Shown here: one piece after another, positions 1-7,222 of the stretch
Layout: each line of letters begins with the position of its first letter
Position numbering within the stretch: position 1 is the first letter of the stretch
Assembly (NCBI RefSeq): GCF_947492965.1
Contig: NZ_CANLOZ010000004.1
Coordinates: 186,001-250,000 of the forward strand
DNA length: 64,000 nucleotides
Reading direction: 5' to 3'
From: an uncultured Aquimarina sp.
GTDB lineage: Bacteria; Bacteroidota; Bacteroidia; Flavobacteriales; Flavobacteriaceae
The notes under the pieces: model-generated
Database searches by the model: none
What the model saw: the letters and a program-made list of their open reading frames with translations, nothing else
Told to the model about the DNA's origin: nothing
Made by a program: the position numbers and the translations under genes

Positions 1-208
1 ATCTTTGGATTGAGTTCTCATGACTTTATTTTCTTGTTAGTCATACATCTGTCGAAAGATTTTGTATTTAATTACTTGTTAGTCAGTATTTTGTGATGTT
101 TTTAAGGATTTCAAACCTTATAGTTGTTTTACATTGTGATAACTTTAAGGAGGATGATCAGATGGTATTCTTGCCTACATATAGCAAAAGAAAATACTTT
201 AGTATTGC

Positions 209-622
209 TTAATTACTATCAATTAATGGTTGGATGAGTGTTTCTTTCCATTGCAATGCATCATTTAGGTTGTCAAAGATGGCTGTCTCATTATCAAGGA
301 AAGATTGCTCTAATGTTGCTATTTTGGTGTTGATGGAATTATATGTTACGACACCGTACCCAATAAAATTAGGAAAGAGTTTGGAAGATTTAAAATGACC
401 AGTAGGCACAAAGGAAAAAGAATTCTTTCTATTAGATATGTATACAAAAGGAATCGTAGTTCCGTAATAGGATTGTAATAGATCAAATAGAGCTGAACAA
501 TTTTCAAAAGTTAGTGTTACTCCTTCTTTTATTTCTGAAATGATATGGTTTTTATAAAAATAAAATATACCAATATCAAGTTCATGCTTATGAATAAGCT
601 TTCTGTTAAAATCGTAAGTCAT
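209..622 (-). CDS. Conserved unknown protein, paralogue A
   Basis: A 137-residue protein with no signal peptide or membrane segment, so probably cytoplasmic. I do not recognise the family. It is clearly paralogous to the next gene (756..1163, same strand, 133 bp away). The shared core includes FVYI-NR, PT-HF, a GY-VVTY stretch, the block INTKIATLEQSFL and FDNL-DA-W near the C-terminus. The alternating strand and helix pattern and the length would suit a STAS/SEC14-like domain, but that is only a guess. There is no sign of damage. It is probably transcribed alone or with its paralogue. Confidence 0.75.
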   Translation of the reverse strand: MTYDFNRKLIHKHELDIGIFYFYKNHIISEIKEGVTLTFENCSALFDLLQSYYGTTIPFVYISNRKNSFSFVPTGHFKSSKLFPNFIGYGVVTYNSINTKIATLEQSFLDNETAIFDNLNDALQWKETLIQPLIDSN

Positions 623-755
623 GTTCTAGGGTGTAGTTTCCAATTACACAAGAAAGATACTTTATTGTTAATAAATATGCAATTTATTTAAAGAATTAAT
701 AATTTTAGATGGTCCTTAATGCAGATCTACTAAACAAGAAAGTGCTGGGGAAAAA

Positions 756-1163
756 TTATTTTTTAGCTATAAGTTGATCGCTCCAATGTACCGCATCTTC
801 TAAATTGTCAAAAACTTTAGTGGGCACCTCAAGAAAGGATTGTTCTAGAGTTGCAATTTTTGTGTTAATAGCGTCGTAGGTTACTACCGCATATCCTTTT
901 ACATATGGTAGATGTTTTTTAGCTTCAAAATGAACTGTGGGTTGCAGAGAGTATGAATGTATTCTATTAGCGATATAGACAAAAGGATTATCGAATGAGT
1001 AATATTTTTTTGTGAATTCATCAGATATCTTTAAAACAATATCTAATTCAATTTTAGCGCCTTGATCAATTTCTGATACCATAAAGTTATCGTAGTAGTA
1101 AAATACTCCAACTCCGTTGACTATGTGTTTTTGTAGCAGTCTATCTTTTAGTGAGTCGTGCAT
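756..1163 (-). CDS. Conserved unknown protein, paralogue B
   Basis: A 135-residue protein of unknown function, with no signal peptide or membrane helix. It matches its downstream neighbour (209..622) over most of its length, identically in the block INTKIATLEQSFL and nearly so in FDNL-DAVHW. The tandem arrangement in the same orientation indicates local gene duplication followed by divergence, mostly in the N-terminal half. The start ATG follows a strong terminator at 1264..1285 by about 100 bp, so it must have its own promoter in that gap. Confidence 0.75.
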   Translation of the reverse strand: MHDSLKDRLLQKHIVNGVGVFYYYDNFMVSEIDQGAKIELDIVLKISDEFTKKYYSFDNPFVYIANRIHSYSLQPTVHFEAKKHLPYVKGYAVVTYDAINTKIATLEQSFLEVPTKVFDNLEDAVHWSDQLIAKK

Positions 1164-1252
1164 GATGATTTAAATCATATTAATGACTAAAGATACAATA
1201 CAAGATGATAAAAACTTATTTTTAATTGATTGTGTTTTGTATTTCTAATCAT

Positions 1253-1345
1253 GAAACAAAAAAAAGCGGATCCTAAGATCCGCTTGTTTACTACTCAATT
1301 ACCCCATATCAAGTAGTTAGTTACAGTTATGAAAACTAACTGGTG
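1253..1345 (-). ncRNA. Candidate small structured RNA, about 90 nt
   Basis: On the minus strand a -7-like element TACTTTTA (1346..1353) is followed by about 90 nt without a usable reading frame, ending in a strong intrinsic terminator. Between them two more stems can be drawn: AGTTAGTT pairing with AACTAACT, and CTACT pairing with AGTAG around a GGGG-containing loop. An alternative stem CAGTT/AACTG competes with the first. The terminator cannot serve rpmB, which reads away from it, and lies upstream of 756..1163. The -33 element is unclear. This could instead be a structured leader of the paralogue gene. Confidence 0.5.
1264..1285 (-). terminator. Intrinsic terminator of the small RNA
   Basis: A perfect 9-bp stem (AAGCGGATC with GATCCGCTT) with a 4-nt loop. 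It is followed on the minus strand by eight T residues and on the plus strand only by TTGTTTA, so it works on minus-strand transcription. Confidence 0.8.
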
Positions 1346-1601
1346 TAAAAGTAATAGCTATTGGCGATTTACTATATACGTAAAAACCCCCGTTTTTAAT
1401 TTTGAGTATTGAAGGTGATACAAATCAAAAGGTGATGAACTCTAAAAATAGTATTAAATTTGAGCTCTTTTTAAGAGTTTATGGAGCGATGAGAATGAAA
1501 TTTAAAAAAAGAGAAAAAAAACATAATAGTATTATTGGTGGTTCGGTAAATAATTCGTTAATTTGCACCCTGTTTTGAAATAATACCAAAATTACGAAGA
1601 G

Positions 1602-1841
1602 ATGTCAAGAGTTTGCGAGCTTACAGGTAAAAAAGCAATGGTGGGAAATAACGTTTCTCACGCTATGAATAAAACAAAACGTAAATTCAACGCGAATTTA
1701 ATTAAAAAGCGTTTTTATATTCCTGAAGAAGATAGATGGGTAACACTTAAAGTGTCTACTTCAGCTTTGAAAAATATAAATAAGAACGGTATTGCTGCTG
1801 TTTTAAAAGAAGCAAGAGCTAAAGGTTTCTTAACAAAATAA
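1602..1841 (+). CDS. rpmB: 50S ribosomal protein L28
   Basis: A 79-residue protein of the L28 family, a component of the large ribosomal subunit. It has the typical opening CELTGKKAMVGNNVSHA, followed by a KRKFNANL basic stretch, and full family length. It is first in an L28-L33-DUF4295 cluster (24 bp to rpmG), the usual Bacteroidota order. A TTAATTTG-like -7 element about 35 bp upstream fits the lineage's promoter pattern. Confidence 0.97.
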   Translation: MSRVCELTGKKAMVGNNVSHAMNKTKRKFNANLIKKRFYIPEEDRWVTLKVSTSALKNINKNGIAAVLKEARAKGFLTK

Positions 1842-1865
1842 ATCAGCTTTTAAAAAAATATTACA

Positions 1866-2048
1866 ATGGCAAAGAAAGGTAATAGAGTTCAGGTAATCTT
1901 AGAATGTACAGAGCATAAAGCTTCTGGTCAGCCAGGTACTTCAAGGTATATTACAACAAAAAATAAAAAGAACACTCCTGATAGAATGGAAATAAAGAAA
2001 TTTAATCCAATTCTTAAGAGAATGACTGTTCATAAAGAAATAAAATAA
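1866..2048 (+). CDS. rpmG: 50S ribosomal protein L33
   Basis: A 60-residue basic protein matching L33. It begins [18 protein letters not shown], carries the [15 protein letters not shown] segment and ends [17 protein letters not shown]. It lacks the CxxC zinc pairs of zinc-type L33 proteins, so it appears to be the zinc-independent form. It lies between rpmB and the small DUF4295 gene with short gaps, so the three are probably one transcript ending at the hairpin at 2231..2257. Confidence 0.96.
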   Translation: MAKKGNRVQVILECTEHKASGQPGTSRYITTKNKKNTPDRMEIKKFNPILKRMTVHKEIK

Positions 2049-2052
2049 TAAC

Positions 2053-2205
2053 ATGGCAAAGAAATCAGTAGCATCGTTACAGACAGGATCTAAGAGATTA
2101 ACCAAAGCTATTAAGATGGTTAAATCTCCAAAAACAGGAGCTTATACTTTTGTAGAGTCAATTATGGCACCTGATGCAGTAAATGACTTTTTCAAGAAAA
2201 AGTAA
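2053..2205 (+). CDS. DUF4295 small basic protein
   Basis: A 50-residue basic protein starting MAKKSVASLQTGSKRLTKAI and ending NDFFKKK, only 4 bp after rpmG. This is the Bacteroidota-specific DUF4295 family. It is almost always found behind L28 and L33, and the context suggests a ribosome-associated role, though to my knowledge none is proven. The ATG follows directly on the rpmG stop codon and the frame is intact to the TAA at 2203..2205. Confidence 0.93.
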   Translation: MAKKSVASLQTGSKRLTKAIKMVKSPKTGAYTFVESIMAPDAVNDFFKKK

Positions 2206-2230
2206 TTTGTAAGAAAATATTTTAAAAAGA

Positions 2231-2268
2231 AGCCGTTTCAATTTTATTGGAATGGCTCTTTCTTTTTA
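2231..2268 (+). terminator. Terminator between DUF4295 and ftsY
   Basis: A 12-bp stem (2231..2242 with 2246..2257, two G-T wobbles, TTT loop) followed by a T-rich tract. It lies 25 bp after the DUF4295 stop and before ftsY, so it should end or attenuate the ribosomal protein transcript. Confidence 0.7.
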
Positions 2269-2329
2269 TATTTATAGAAGTTTGTGGTATAGTTATATTT
2301 TTAAATTTATAGTATTCTGAATACAACAC

Positions 2330-3283
2330 ATGAGTTTGTTTAAAAAAATATTCTCTTCAGAGAAAAAAGAAACCCTAGATAAAGGGTTAGAAAAATCTAA
2401 AACTAGTTTTTTTTCTAAATTAAGTAAAGCTGTAGCTGGGAAGTCTAAAGTAGATGATGATGTCTTAGATAATTTGGAAGAAGTTTTGGTTACTAGTGAT
2501 GTTGGTGTAAAAACGACTATTAAAGTAATCGAAAGAATTGAAAACAGAGTTGCTAAGGATAAATATTTAGGAACAGAAGAATTAAATAAAATTCTTAGAG
2601 AAGAAATTGCAGGCTTACTTTCCGAAACTAATTCGGGAGAAGCATCGGATTTTGAAATCCCAGAAGTAAAAAAGCCATATGTGTTAATGGTGGTAGGAGT
2701 TAATGGTGTGGGAAAAACCACTACCATTGGTAAACTTGCGTATCAGTTTAATAAAAAAGGATTAAAAGTGGTTTTAGGTGCTGCGGATACCTTTAGAGCT
2801 GCGGCTATCGATCAGTTACAGGTATGGGCGGATCGAGTAAATGTTCCAATTGTAAAGCAAGATATGGGAAGTGATCCTGCGTCTGTTGCATTTGATACAT
2901 TGCATTCTGGAGTAAATCAGGATGCAGATGTTATTATTATTGATACAGCAGGGCGATTGCATAATAAAATAAACCTGATGAATGAGCTGACCAAAGTAAA
3001 GCGTGTGATGCAAAAGGTGGTTGGTGATGCACCGCATGACGTATTACTGGTTTTAGATGGTTCAACAGGGCAAAATGCTTTTGAACAGGCAAAACAGTTT
3101 ACCGCTGCAACCGAAGTTACTTCATTGGCTGTTACTAAACTAGATGGCACTGCTAAAGGCGGTGTAGTGATCGGTATTAGTGATCAGTTTCAAATCCCTG
3201 TAAAATATATTGGAGTAGGAGAAGGAATGGAAGATCTACAAGTATTTAATAAATATGAATTTGTAGATTCCTTCTTTAAGTAA
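2330..3283 (+). CDS. ftsY: Signal recognition particle receptor FtsY
   Basis: A 317-residue SRP GTPase that docks ribosome-nascent chain complexes at the inner membrane for cotranslational insertion. It shows the N-terminal NG helical bundle (about 25-105), the P-loop GVNGVGKTT at 123-131, the ADTFRAAA motif, DTAGR, and TKLDGTAKGG with the closing GVGEGMEDLQVF. The acidic A domain of E. coli FtsY is reduced to a short lysine-rich head, as is common in Bacteroidota. It follows the ribosomal protein cluster behind a hairpin, with two hairpins after it. rimO, the neighbour I expect next in relatives, lies 9.4 kb away. Confidence 0.97.
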   Translation: MSLFKKIFSSEKKETLDKGLEKSKTSFFSKLSKAVAGKSKVDDDVLDNLEEVLVTSDVGVKTTIKVIERIENRVAKDKYLGTEELNKILREEIAGLLSETNSGEASDFEIPEVKKPYVLMVVGVNGVGKTTTIGKLAYQFNKKGLKVVLGAADTFRAAAIDQLQVWADRVNVPIVKQDMGSDPASVAFDTLHSGVNQDADVIIIDTAGRLHNKINLMNELTKVKRVMQKVVGDAPHDVLLVLDGSTGQNAFEQAKQFTAATEVTSLAVTKLDGTAKGGVVIGISDQFQIPVKYIGVGEGMEDLQVFNKYEFVDSFFK

Positions 3284-3373
3284 TATTTTAAAAAACTAGT
3301 AGAGCTAGCTTTTTAAAACATCCATTATAATTAGGGTGTTTAATTGGCGAAAATTTGGATATATATCAGGTTT

Positions 3374-3411
3374 ATAAAAAAAGGAGTATTCTTTCGAAAA
3401 ACTCCTTTTTT
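3374..3411 (+). terminator. ftsY terminator
   Basis: The stem AAAAGGAGT / ACTCCTTTT with an AT-rich loop is followed by a run of T. It lies about 90 bp past the ftsY stop, and its A-rich left flank would also let it act in the opposite direction. Confidence 0.75.
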
Positions 3412-3431
3412 ACCAAAATAAAGATATAATT

Positions 3432-3503
3432 AACCTCTACTATAATAGATTTTATGTGTTCCTACGTATGAAAAAAATGTTCTATTCGTAGAGGTTTCTT
3501 TTT
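3432..3503 (+). terminator. Second, long-stem hairpin after ftsY
   Basis: AACCTCTAC (3432..3440) pairs perfectly with GTAGAGGTT (3488..3496). The stem extends inward through ATAGA/TCTAT after a small bulge and is followed by TTCTTTTT. It may be a back-up terminator or the end of a small transcript. Confidence 0.5.
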
Positions 3504-3567
3504 AATTGAAAATACAATCTGTATATTCAAGATTTACTTTTTTTAATACATCTCTTATAAAACTTGA

Positions 3568-3675
3568 TTATATAGCCAGTTTAGATGAGATGATTACTAA
3601 TACTATGCAATAAGCAATGATAAAACCTCCACAGATGAGTATTTTATGCTTTTCTATTAATTTTAATTTAGACAT
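3568..3675 (-). CDS. Possible 35-residue single-pass membrane peptide
   Basis: A short reading frame MSKLKLIEKHKI followed by a hydrophobic stretch (about residues 12-30, rich in Ile, Leu and Val) and a short tail. It sits 72 bp downstream of the lipoprotein gene 3747..4496 on the same strand, so it could be the last gene of that unit. The charge pattern (basic head, then one hydrophobic helix) is what a small inner-membrane peptide would have. No homologue comes to mind, and the call rests on composition only. Confidence 0.35.
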   Translation of the reverse strand: MSKLKLIEKHKILICGGFIIAYCIVLVIISSKLAI

Positions 3676-3746
3676 AGATATTGGATTTATAATACGGTTT
3701 TAATTAGTTAAGAGTATGGTATAGAGGCTTTGGACATTATAGTTTT

Positions 3747-4496
3747 TTATTCATCGCCATTGTCAGTCTCGATACAAAACTCGGTATACATTGCCCAGCT
3801 GTTTCCTGGGAAATTGTTTCCTTCTGCCCATGCAGTTTCTTCTCCACAATAGTTATCGTCGTCATCAGAATCTGATGATTTTGATTCGTTGTTAATGATA
3901 GTATCTTCATTATCATTATCGTCCTCATCATTGTCGTCGCACTCGCCACAGTCAACTTCGGCATGTGCCGCTAAACAAAAACATTCTCCAATGTCTGATA
4001 ACGGTATTGTGTAAGTAAACTCATTTACACCTTCTCCATGTTCTGTCTTGTATGGGAACTTTCCGATTTTTGGATTACCTTTATTTGTTGTTGGTAGGTC
4101 TTCGCAGTTCCCTACATATAGATGAGTTGCTTTTAATGTCCAACTACCTTGACTATTCTTAGAAACGTTGCTAGTAATACTTTCTTCCTCAGTTTCTTCT
4201 TCATTATCATCGTTTCCACAGTTGGTACTGTAGGTGACAAATACGTTTACCCCATCTGATGTAACAGAAACTGTTCCTGCTACATGATGTTGTCCAGCCA
4301 TTAAATTAGTCGTAAAAGGAAGTATTTCGCCATCATTGGATACTGTAAGCATTTTAATATTGTCACCTGTTGTGATCTGGTTTGTATCCGCAGAAGTAAA
4401 ACTTTCATTTTCACAACTTGCTGCTGCTAGTGTAAGTATTACAAAAGAACTTATAGGTAATATTGAGTTAAGTAAAATTTTTAGTGAGTTTTTCAT
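3747..4496 (-). CDS. Asp-rich lipoprotein of the ECF sigma locus
   Basis: A 249-residue predicted lipoprotein: basic start, hydrophobic stretch and lipobox LAAASC, Cys near residue 28. The mature part follows a pattern I recall from many secreted Bacteroidota proteins: AGQHHVAGTVSVTSDG, then a WTLKATHLYVG segment, NPKIGKFPYKTEH, FTYTIPL, CFCLAAHAEV and ETAWAEG with GNSWAMYTEFCI. Two long Asp/Glu/Asn-rich inserts (around 115-127 and 185-215) suggest cation binding. It starts 33 bp after the lipoprotein gene 4530..5609, so the two probably share a transcript. Its function is unknown; a surface or ligand-binding partner of the nearby TonB receptor is an inference. Confidence 0.85.
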   Translation of the reverse strand: MKNSLKILLNSILPISSFVILTLAAASCENESFTSADTNQITTGDNIKMLTVSNDGEILPFTTNLMAGQHHVAGTVSVTSDGVNVFVTYSTNCGNDDNEEETEEESITSNVSKNSQGSWTLKATHLYVGNCEDLPTTNKGNPKIGKFPYKTEHGEGVNEFTYTIPLSDIGECFCLAAHAEVDCGECDDNDEDDNDNEDTIINNESKSSDSDDDDNYCGEETAWAEGNNFPGNSWAMYTEFCIETDNGDE

Positions 4497-4529
4497 GATC
4501 GGATTAATTATTTTAGGGTTTAAGTTTTT

Positions 4530-5609
4530 TTAGATTTGTTGAAAGAATAATTCGTCTTTGCTAATTCCTTCGCCTTCGCGCTCATCAAGCATTATTCTTT
4601 TTTCCTGGATTTTTTTAACGTTCCAACTGTTATTGAGTTTGTTTAATGGGGCTTCCGTACCAAAATCTAAGGTAGTATTAAGTCCTCCATCCACTCTAGT
4701 TCGCACTGACCAAGTACCTTCTGTGGTTACATTGTTTGTGTCATCTCCGTCGTTATCTTCTAAGGTTACCAGTACAGTACCATCATCAGAAAAATCAAAA
4801 ATGTAATCACGGTAATTATTTGTTTCATTACTTTGATTATCCTTATATTTTTGAACTTCTAAAAGTTCGCTGGTAATTACGTCAATAAACCTTTCCTCTC
4901 CTAAATCATTTTCATCACAGTCATCAATAGCTTCTTCAATTGCTTCTTCTAACTCGTCTAGATTGTTTATTGTTATTTCTGTGTTATCAGAAAGAATCAC
5001 AGTAATAGGAAAGCTAATATTTACGATGTCATCCTCATCTAGGTCTTTAATGAAATCATGTAATTCCTCATCATTAGTAAAGGTAATTGTTTCCAATACC
5101 TCACTATTTTCGTTAAAAACAGATACGGATAAAGGATACTGAAAATCTATACATTCGATATCATCATCATCTTCTTCTTGGTCTTCTTCACAAGCTTCTA
5201 TTAGTGCATCTAACTGATCTTGATTTTCTACAATAGTTTCAGAAAAGTCACTAGCAATAAGAGTGATAGGAAATATGAATTCTAAGGTATCCATGTCATC
5301 AGAAGATTGATCAAAAATTGCTTCAATTTCTTCAAAGTCATCTTCAGTATTCAGTGTCAATTCAGTTCCGTTAACAACTACTGTTACTGGTAATGAGATA
5401 TCAAAACAACTAGAGCCGTCCAGGATGTTATCTCCAGAGCCGTCGTTCATTGCCGTTTTTAGGATTAGGTCTGCAATTTTAGAGTTCGCAGTTAATGTTT
5501 GCTCCTGTGGAGCACCAATTTCTTCATTAAGTTCTGTTCTACAAGATGTAGTGATAAAAAATACAGAAGTTGTGAGTGAAAGTAATAAAAGTCTGATTTG
5601 TGTTTTCAT
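4530..5609 (-). CDS. Acidic four-repeat lipoprotein of the ECF sigma locus
   Basis: A 359-residue lipoprotein with lipobox ITTSC (Cys23). Residues about 68-234 form four imperfect repeats of roughly 35-42 residues. Each has a strand core such as DISLPVTVVV, FIFPITLIA, FQYPLSVSV or ISFPITVIL, then a polar turn and an acidic helix such as DDFEEIEAIF or LDELEEAIEEAI. Very acidic linkers separate them. The C-terminal part (about 245-355) resembles a lipocalin-like or DUF5004-like beta domain with TEGTWSV. It is divergent from the sigma gene, and its start lies 40 bp behind a copy of the 26-bp element also found before fecR. No function is known; a calcium- or metal-responsive surface protein is speculative. 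Confidence 0.87.
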   Translation of the reverse strand: MKTQIRLLLLSLTTSVFFITTSCRTELNEEIGAPQEQTLTANSKIADLILKTAMNDGSGDNILDGSSCFDISLPVTVVVNGTELTLNTEDDFEEIEAIFDQSSDDMDTLEFIFPITLIASDFSETIVENQDQLDALIEACEEDQEEDDDDIECIDFQYPLSVSVFNENSEVLETITFTNDEELHDFIKDLDEDDIVNISFPITVILSDNTEITINNLDELEEAIEEAIDDCDENDLGEERFIDVITSELLEVQKYKDNQSNETNNYRDYIFDFSDDGTVLVTLEDNDGDDTNNVTTEGTWSVRTRVDGGLNTTLDFGTEAPLNKLNNSWNVKKIQEKRIMLDEREGEGISKDELFFQQI

Positions 5610-5649
5610 GTTAGTTTGGGTTTAAAGAATTACTCCCTTTATATTCTAG

Positions 5650-5675
5650 AACAACTAACTTTTAAAAACTCCTTT
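5650..5675 (-). promoter_or_regulatory. 26-bp repeated promoter element, copy 1
   Basis: Read on the minus strand it begins AAAGGAGTTTTTAAAAG and ends TTAGTTGTT, and is identical over 26 bp to 6258..6283 on the plus strand. It lies 40 bp before the start of the lipoprotein gene 4530..5609. It is best read as the promoter used by the adjacent ECF sigma factor. Its core is nearly palindromic, so an operator is the alternative. Confidence 0.7.
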
Positions 5676-5720
5676 ATTTTTTTTGTTTTTTTTACTTTTA
5701 CTTCCAAATCATCTTTAAAA

Positions 5721-6239
5721 ATGCCACAAAAACTAAATGAAGATGTCTGTGATGAAAAGATGTTTTCTATGATTTATAGGAAATACAAGCAAGACATATA
5801 TAATTTTCTTTATTATAGATATGGTGAGAGTTTAGGTCCTAAAGATACTATGCAAGAAGTGTTCGTTAAGTTATTGTCTCATTGTAAGGAAGTAACTCCA
5901 GAAAAAGCTCGAGGCTTTTTGTTTAAAGTGGCAAAAAATATGATGTTAAATGCAATAAAGCATCAGAAAGTGGTTTTAAAACATCAGGAGGTGAAACCTA
6001 AAGACTATACTAATGAATCCCCAGAATTTATTTTAGAACAGCAACAATTCCTAAAAAGATACCAAAATGCTCTAAGTAGATTAACCGAAGATCAGCGAAC
6101 CGCTTTTTTATTAAATAAGGTAGAAGGAAAAAAACACGCTGAGATTGCAGAGATGTTGGGGATTACAAGAAAGGCAGCAGAAAATAGGATTTATGCGGCT
6201 TACAACAAATTGAGAAGCGAATTAGAGGGGTTTAAATAA
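5721..6239 (+). CDS. ECF RNA polymerase sigma factor, FecI-like
   Basis: A 172-residue extracytoplasmic-function sigma factor. Region 2 is visible around MIYRKYKQDIYNFLYYRYG with MQEVFVKLL. Region 4 is the C-terminal helix-turn-helix LTEDQRTAFLLNKVEGKKHAEIAEMLGITRKAAENRIYAAYNKLR. An in-frame upstream extension exists, but the ATG at 5721 gives the normal family length and leaves the divergent promoter region free. It sits upstream of fecR and the TonB receptor and divergent from two lipoproteins, the layout of a transmembrane (FecIRA-type) signalling locus. It is probably held inactive by the FecR protein. Confidence 0.93.
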   Translation: MPQKLNEDVCDEKMFSMIYRKYKQDIYNFLYYRYGESLGPKDTMQEVFVKLLSHCKEVTPEKARGFLFKVAKNMMLNAIKHQKVVLKHQEVKPKDYTNESPEFILEQQQFLKRYQNALSRLTEDQRTAFLLNKVEGKKHAEIAEMLGITRKAAENRIYAAYNKLRSELEGFK

Positions 6240-6257
6240 AAAAAAATAGATTTTTAA

Positions 6258-6283
6258 AAAGGAGTTTTTAAAAGTTAGTTGTT
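6258..6283 (+). promoter_or_regulatory. 26-bp repeated promoter element, copy 2
   Basis: Identical to the reverse complement of 5650..5675. It ends 18 bp before the fecR ATG, inside the 62-bp gap between the sigma gene and fecR. This placement would let the sigma factor drive its own anti-sigma and receptor genes together with the divergent lipoproteins. Confidence 0.7.
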
Positions 6284-6301
6284 ATCTATATGTAAGAAGA
6301 T

Positions 6302-7222
6302 ATGAAAACAAATAAAGAACATTTAGTACGAAAGTGGTTAGCAGACGAACTTACGGAAGCTGAACTGGAGACCTTCAAAAAAATGGATGATTACGCAATG
6401 CATTCCAAAATAATTGAAGGGGCACAGTATTTTAAAGCACCTGATGTTTCTAAAGAAGCTAATATGGAGGAATTGTATTCTAGTAAGGGAAACAATGAGA
6501 ATACTACTTCTAGAAAATCTTTTGATTACAAAATGTTGTTTAAAATCGCAGCAACAATTACGATAGTGTTGGGTGTTTCTTACTTTTTCTTTCTTAACAA
6601 TGATCAAACTTTTTCCACATTAGCCAGTGAAAAGCATTCGCTAGAACTTCCGGATAATTCTGAAGTAGTCCTGAATGCTAAATCGGAAATTGTTTTTAAC
6701 AAAAATGAATGGAAAGATAAAAGAGAAGTGCATTTAAAAGGAGAAGCTTTTTTCAAAGTAAAGAAAGGTTCTGCTTTTGATGTAGTAACGGAAAAAGGCA
6801 AGATTACTGTTCTGGGAACCCAGTTTAGTGTAAAAAACAGAGCTAACTTTTTTGAAGTGATCTGTTATGAAGGTCTTGTGAATGTAAAACATGCAAAAGA
6901 CTCCCGAAACCTACCAGCGGGGAGTACTTTGCGTATTGTAGATGGAATAACAACTTTTGAAACTGTTGATTTTAATCGTCCCCAATGGTTAAACAATGTT
7001 AGCAGTTTTAAAAGTGTTCCATTCTACCAGGTAATTAAAGAGTTTGAGAGGCAGTATGATGTTACTGTCAATGCTGAAAATATTGATACAAAACGCTTTT
7101 TTACTGGAGGTTTTGTTCATAATAATATGCAAGATGGTTTAAAATCTATAACTTTACCTTTAGATTTGAACTATACTATTGATACCAACAAGAACATCAC
7201 TTTACGTAAAAAAGAAGAGTAG
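6302..7222 (+). CDS. FecR-family anti-sigma factor
   Basis: A 306-residue inner-membrane regulator. It has a short cytoplasmic sigma-binding part (about 1-78, with RKWLADELTEAE), one membrane helix (about 80-98), and a periplasmic FecR domain. That domain includes LPDNSEVVLNAKSEI, the EVHLKGEAFFKV motif and GTQFSVKNR, then the C-terminal DUF4974-like part ending NLNYTIDTNKNITLRKK. In this family the periplasmic part senses the TonB receptor's signalling domain and releases the sigma factor. Its own promoter is probably the repeat element 18 bp upstream. Its 3' end overlaps the receptor gene by 44 bp. Confidence 0.93.
   Translation: MKTNKEHLVRKWLADELTEAELETFKKMDDYAMHSKIIEGAQYFKAPDVSKEANMEELYSSKGNNENTTSRKSFDYKMLFKIAATITIVLGVSYFFFLNNDQTFSTLASEKHSLELPDNSEVVLNAKSEIVFNKNEWKDKREVHLKGEAFFKVKKGSAFDVVTEKGKITVLGTQFSVKNRANFFEVICYEGLVNVKHAKDSRNLPAGSTLRIVDGITTFETVDFNRPQWLNNVSSFKSVPFYQVIKEFERQYDVTVNAENIDTKRFFTGGFVHNNMQDGLKSITLPLDLNYTIDTNKNITLRKKEE

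Noticed and set aside
1..208. Direct repeat CTTGTTAGTCA at 34-44 and 77-87
   Set aside because: Two 11-bp copies in AT-rich DNA with no further context. It could be an attachment or regulatory site, but nothing supports that.
1382..1397. AAAAAC-CCCC-GTTTTT mini-hairpin before rpmB
   Set aside because: Only six A/T-rich pairs with a four-base loop. It is too weak for a terminator and has no partner structure.
2293..2727. A 144-codon minus-strand frame inside ftsY
   Set aside because: It lies wholly antisense to a gene with complete SRP-GTPase motifs, and its product is a low-complexity Ser/Thr/Phe-rich sequence with no family feature.
5598..5720. An N-terminal extension of the first ECF sigma factor from an upstream in-frame start
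   Set aside because: The extra 41 residues are Phe- and Ser-rich, unlike any sigma region. They would run through the 26-bp promoter element, and starting at 5721 gives the usual length.
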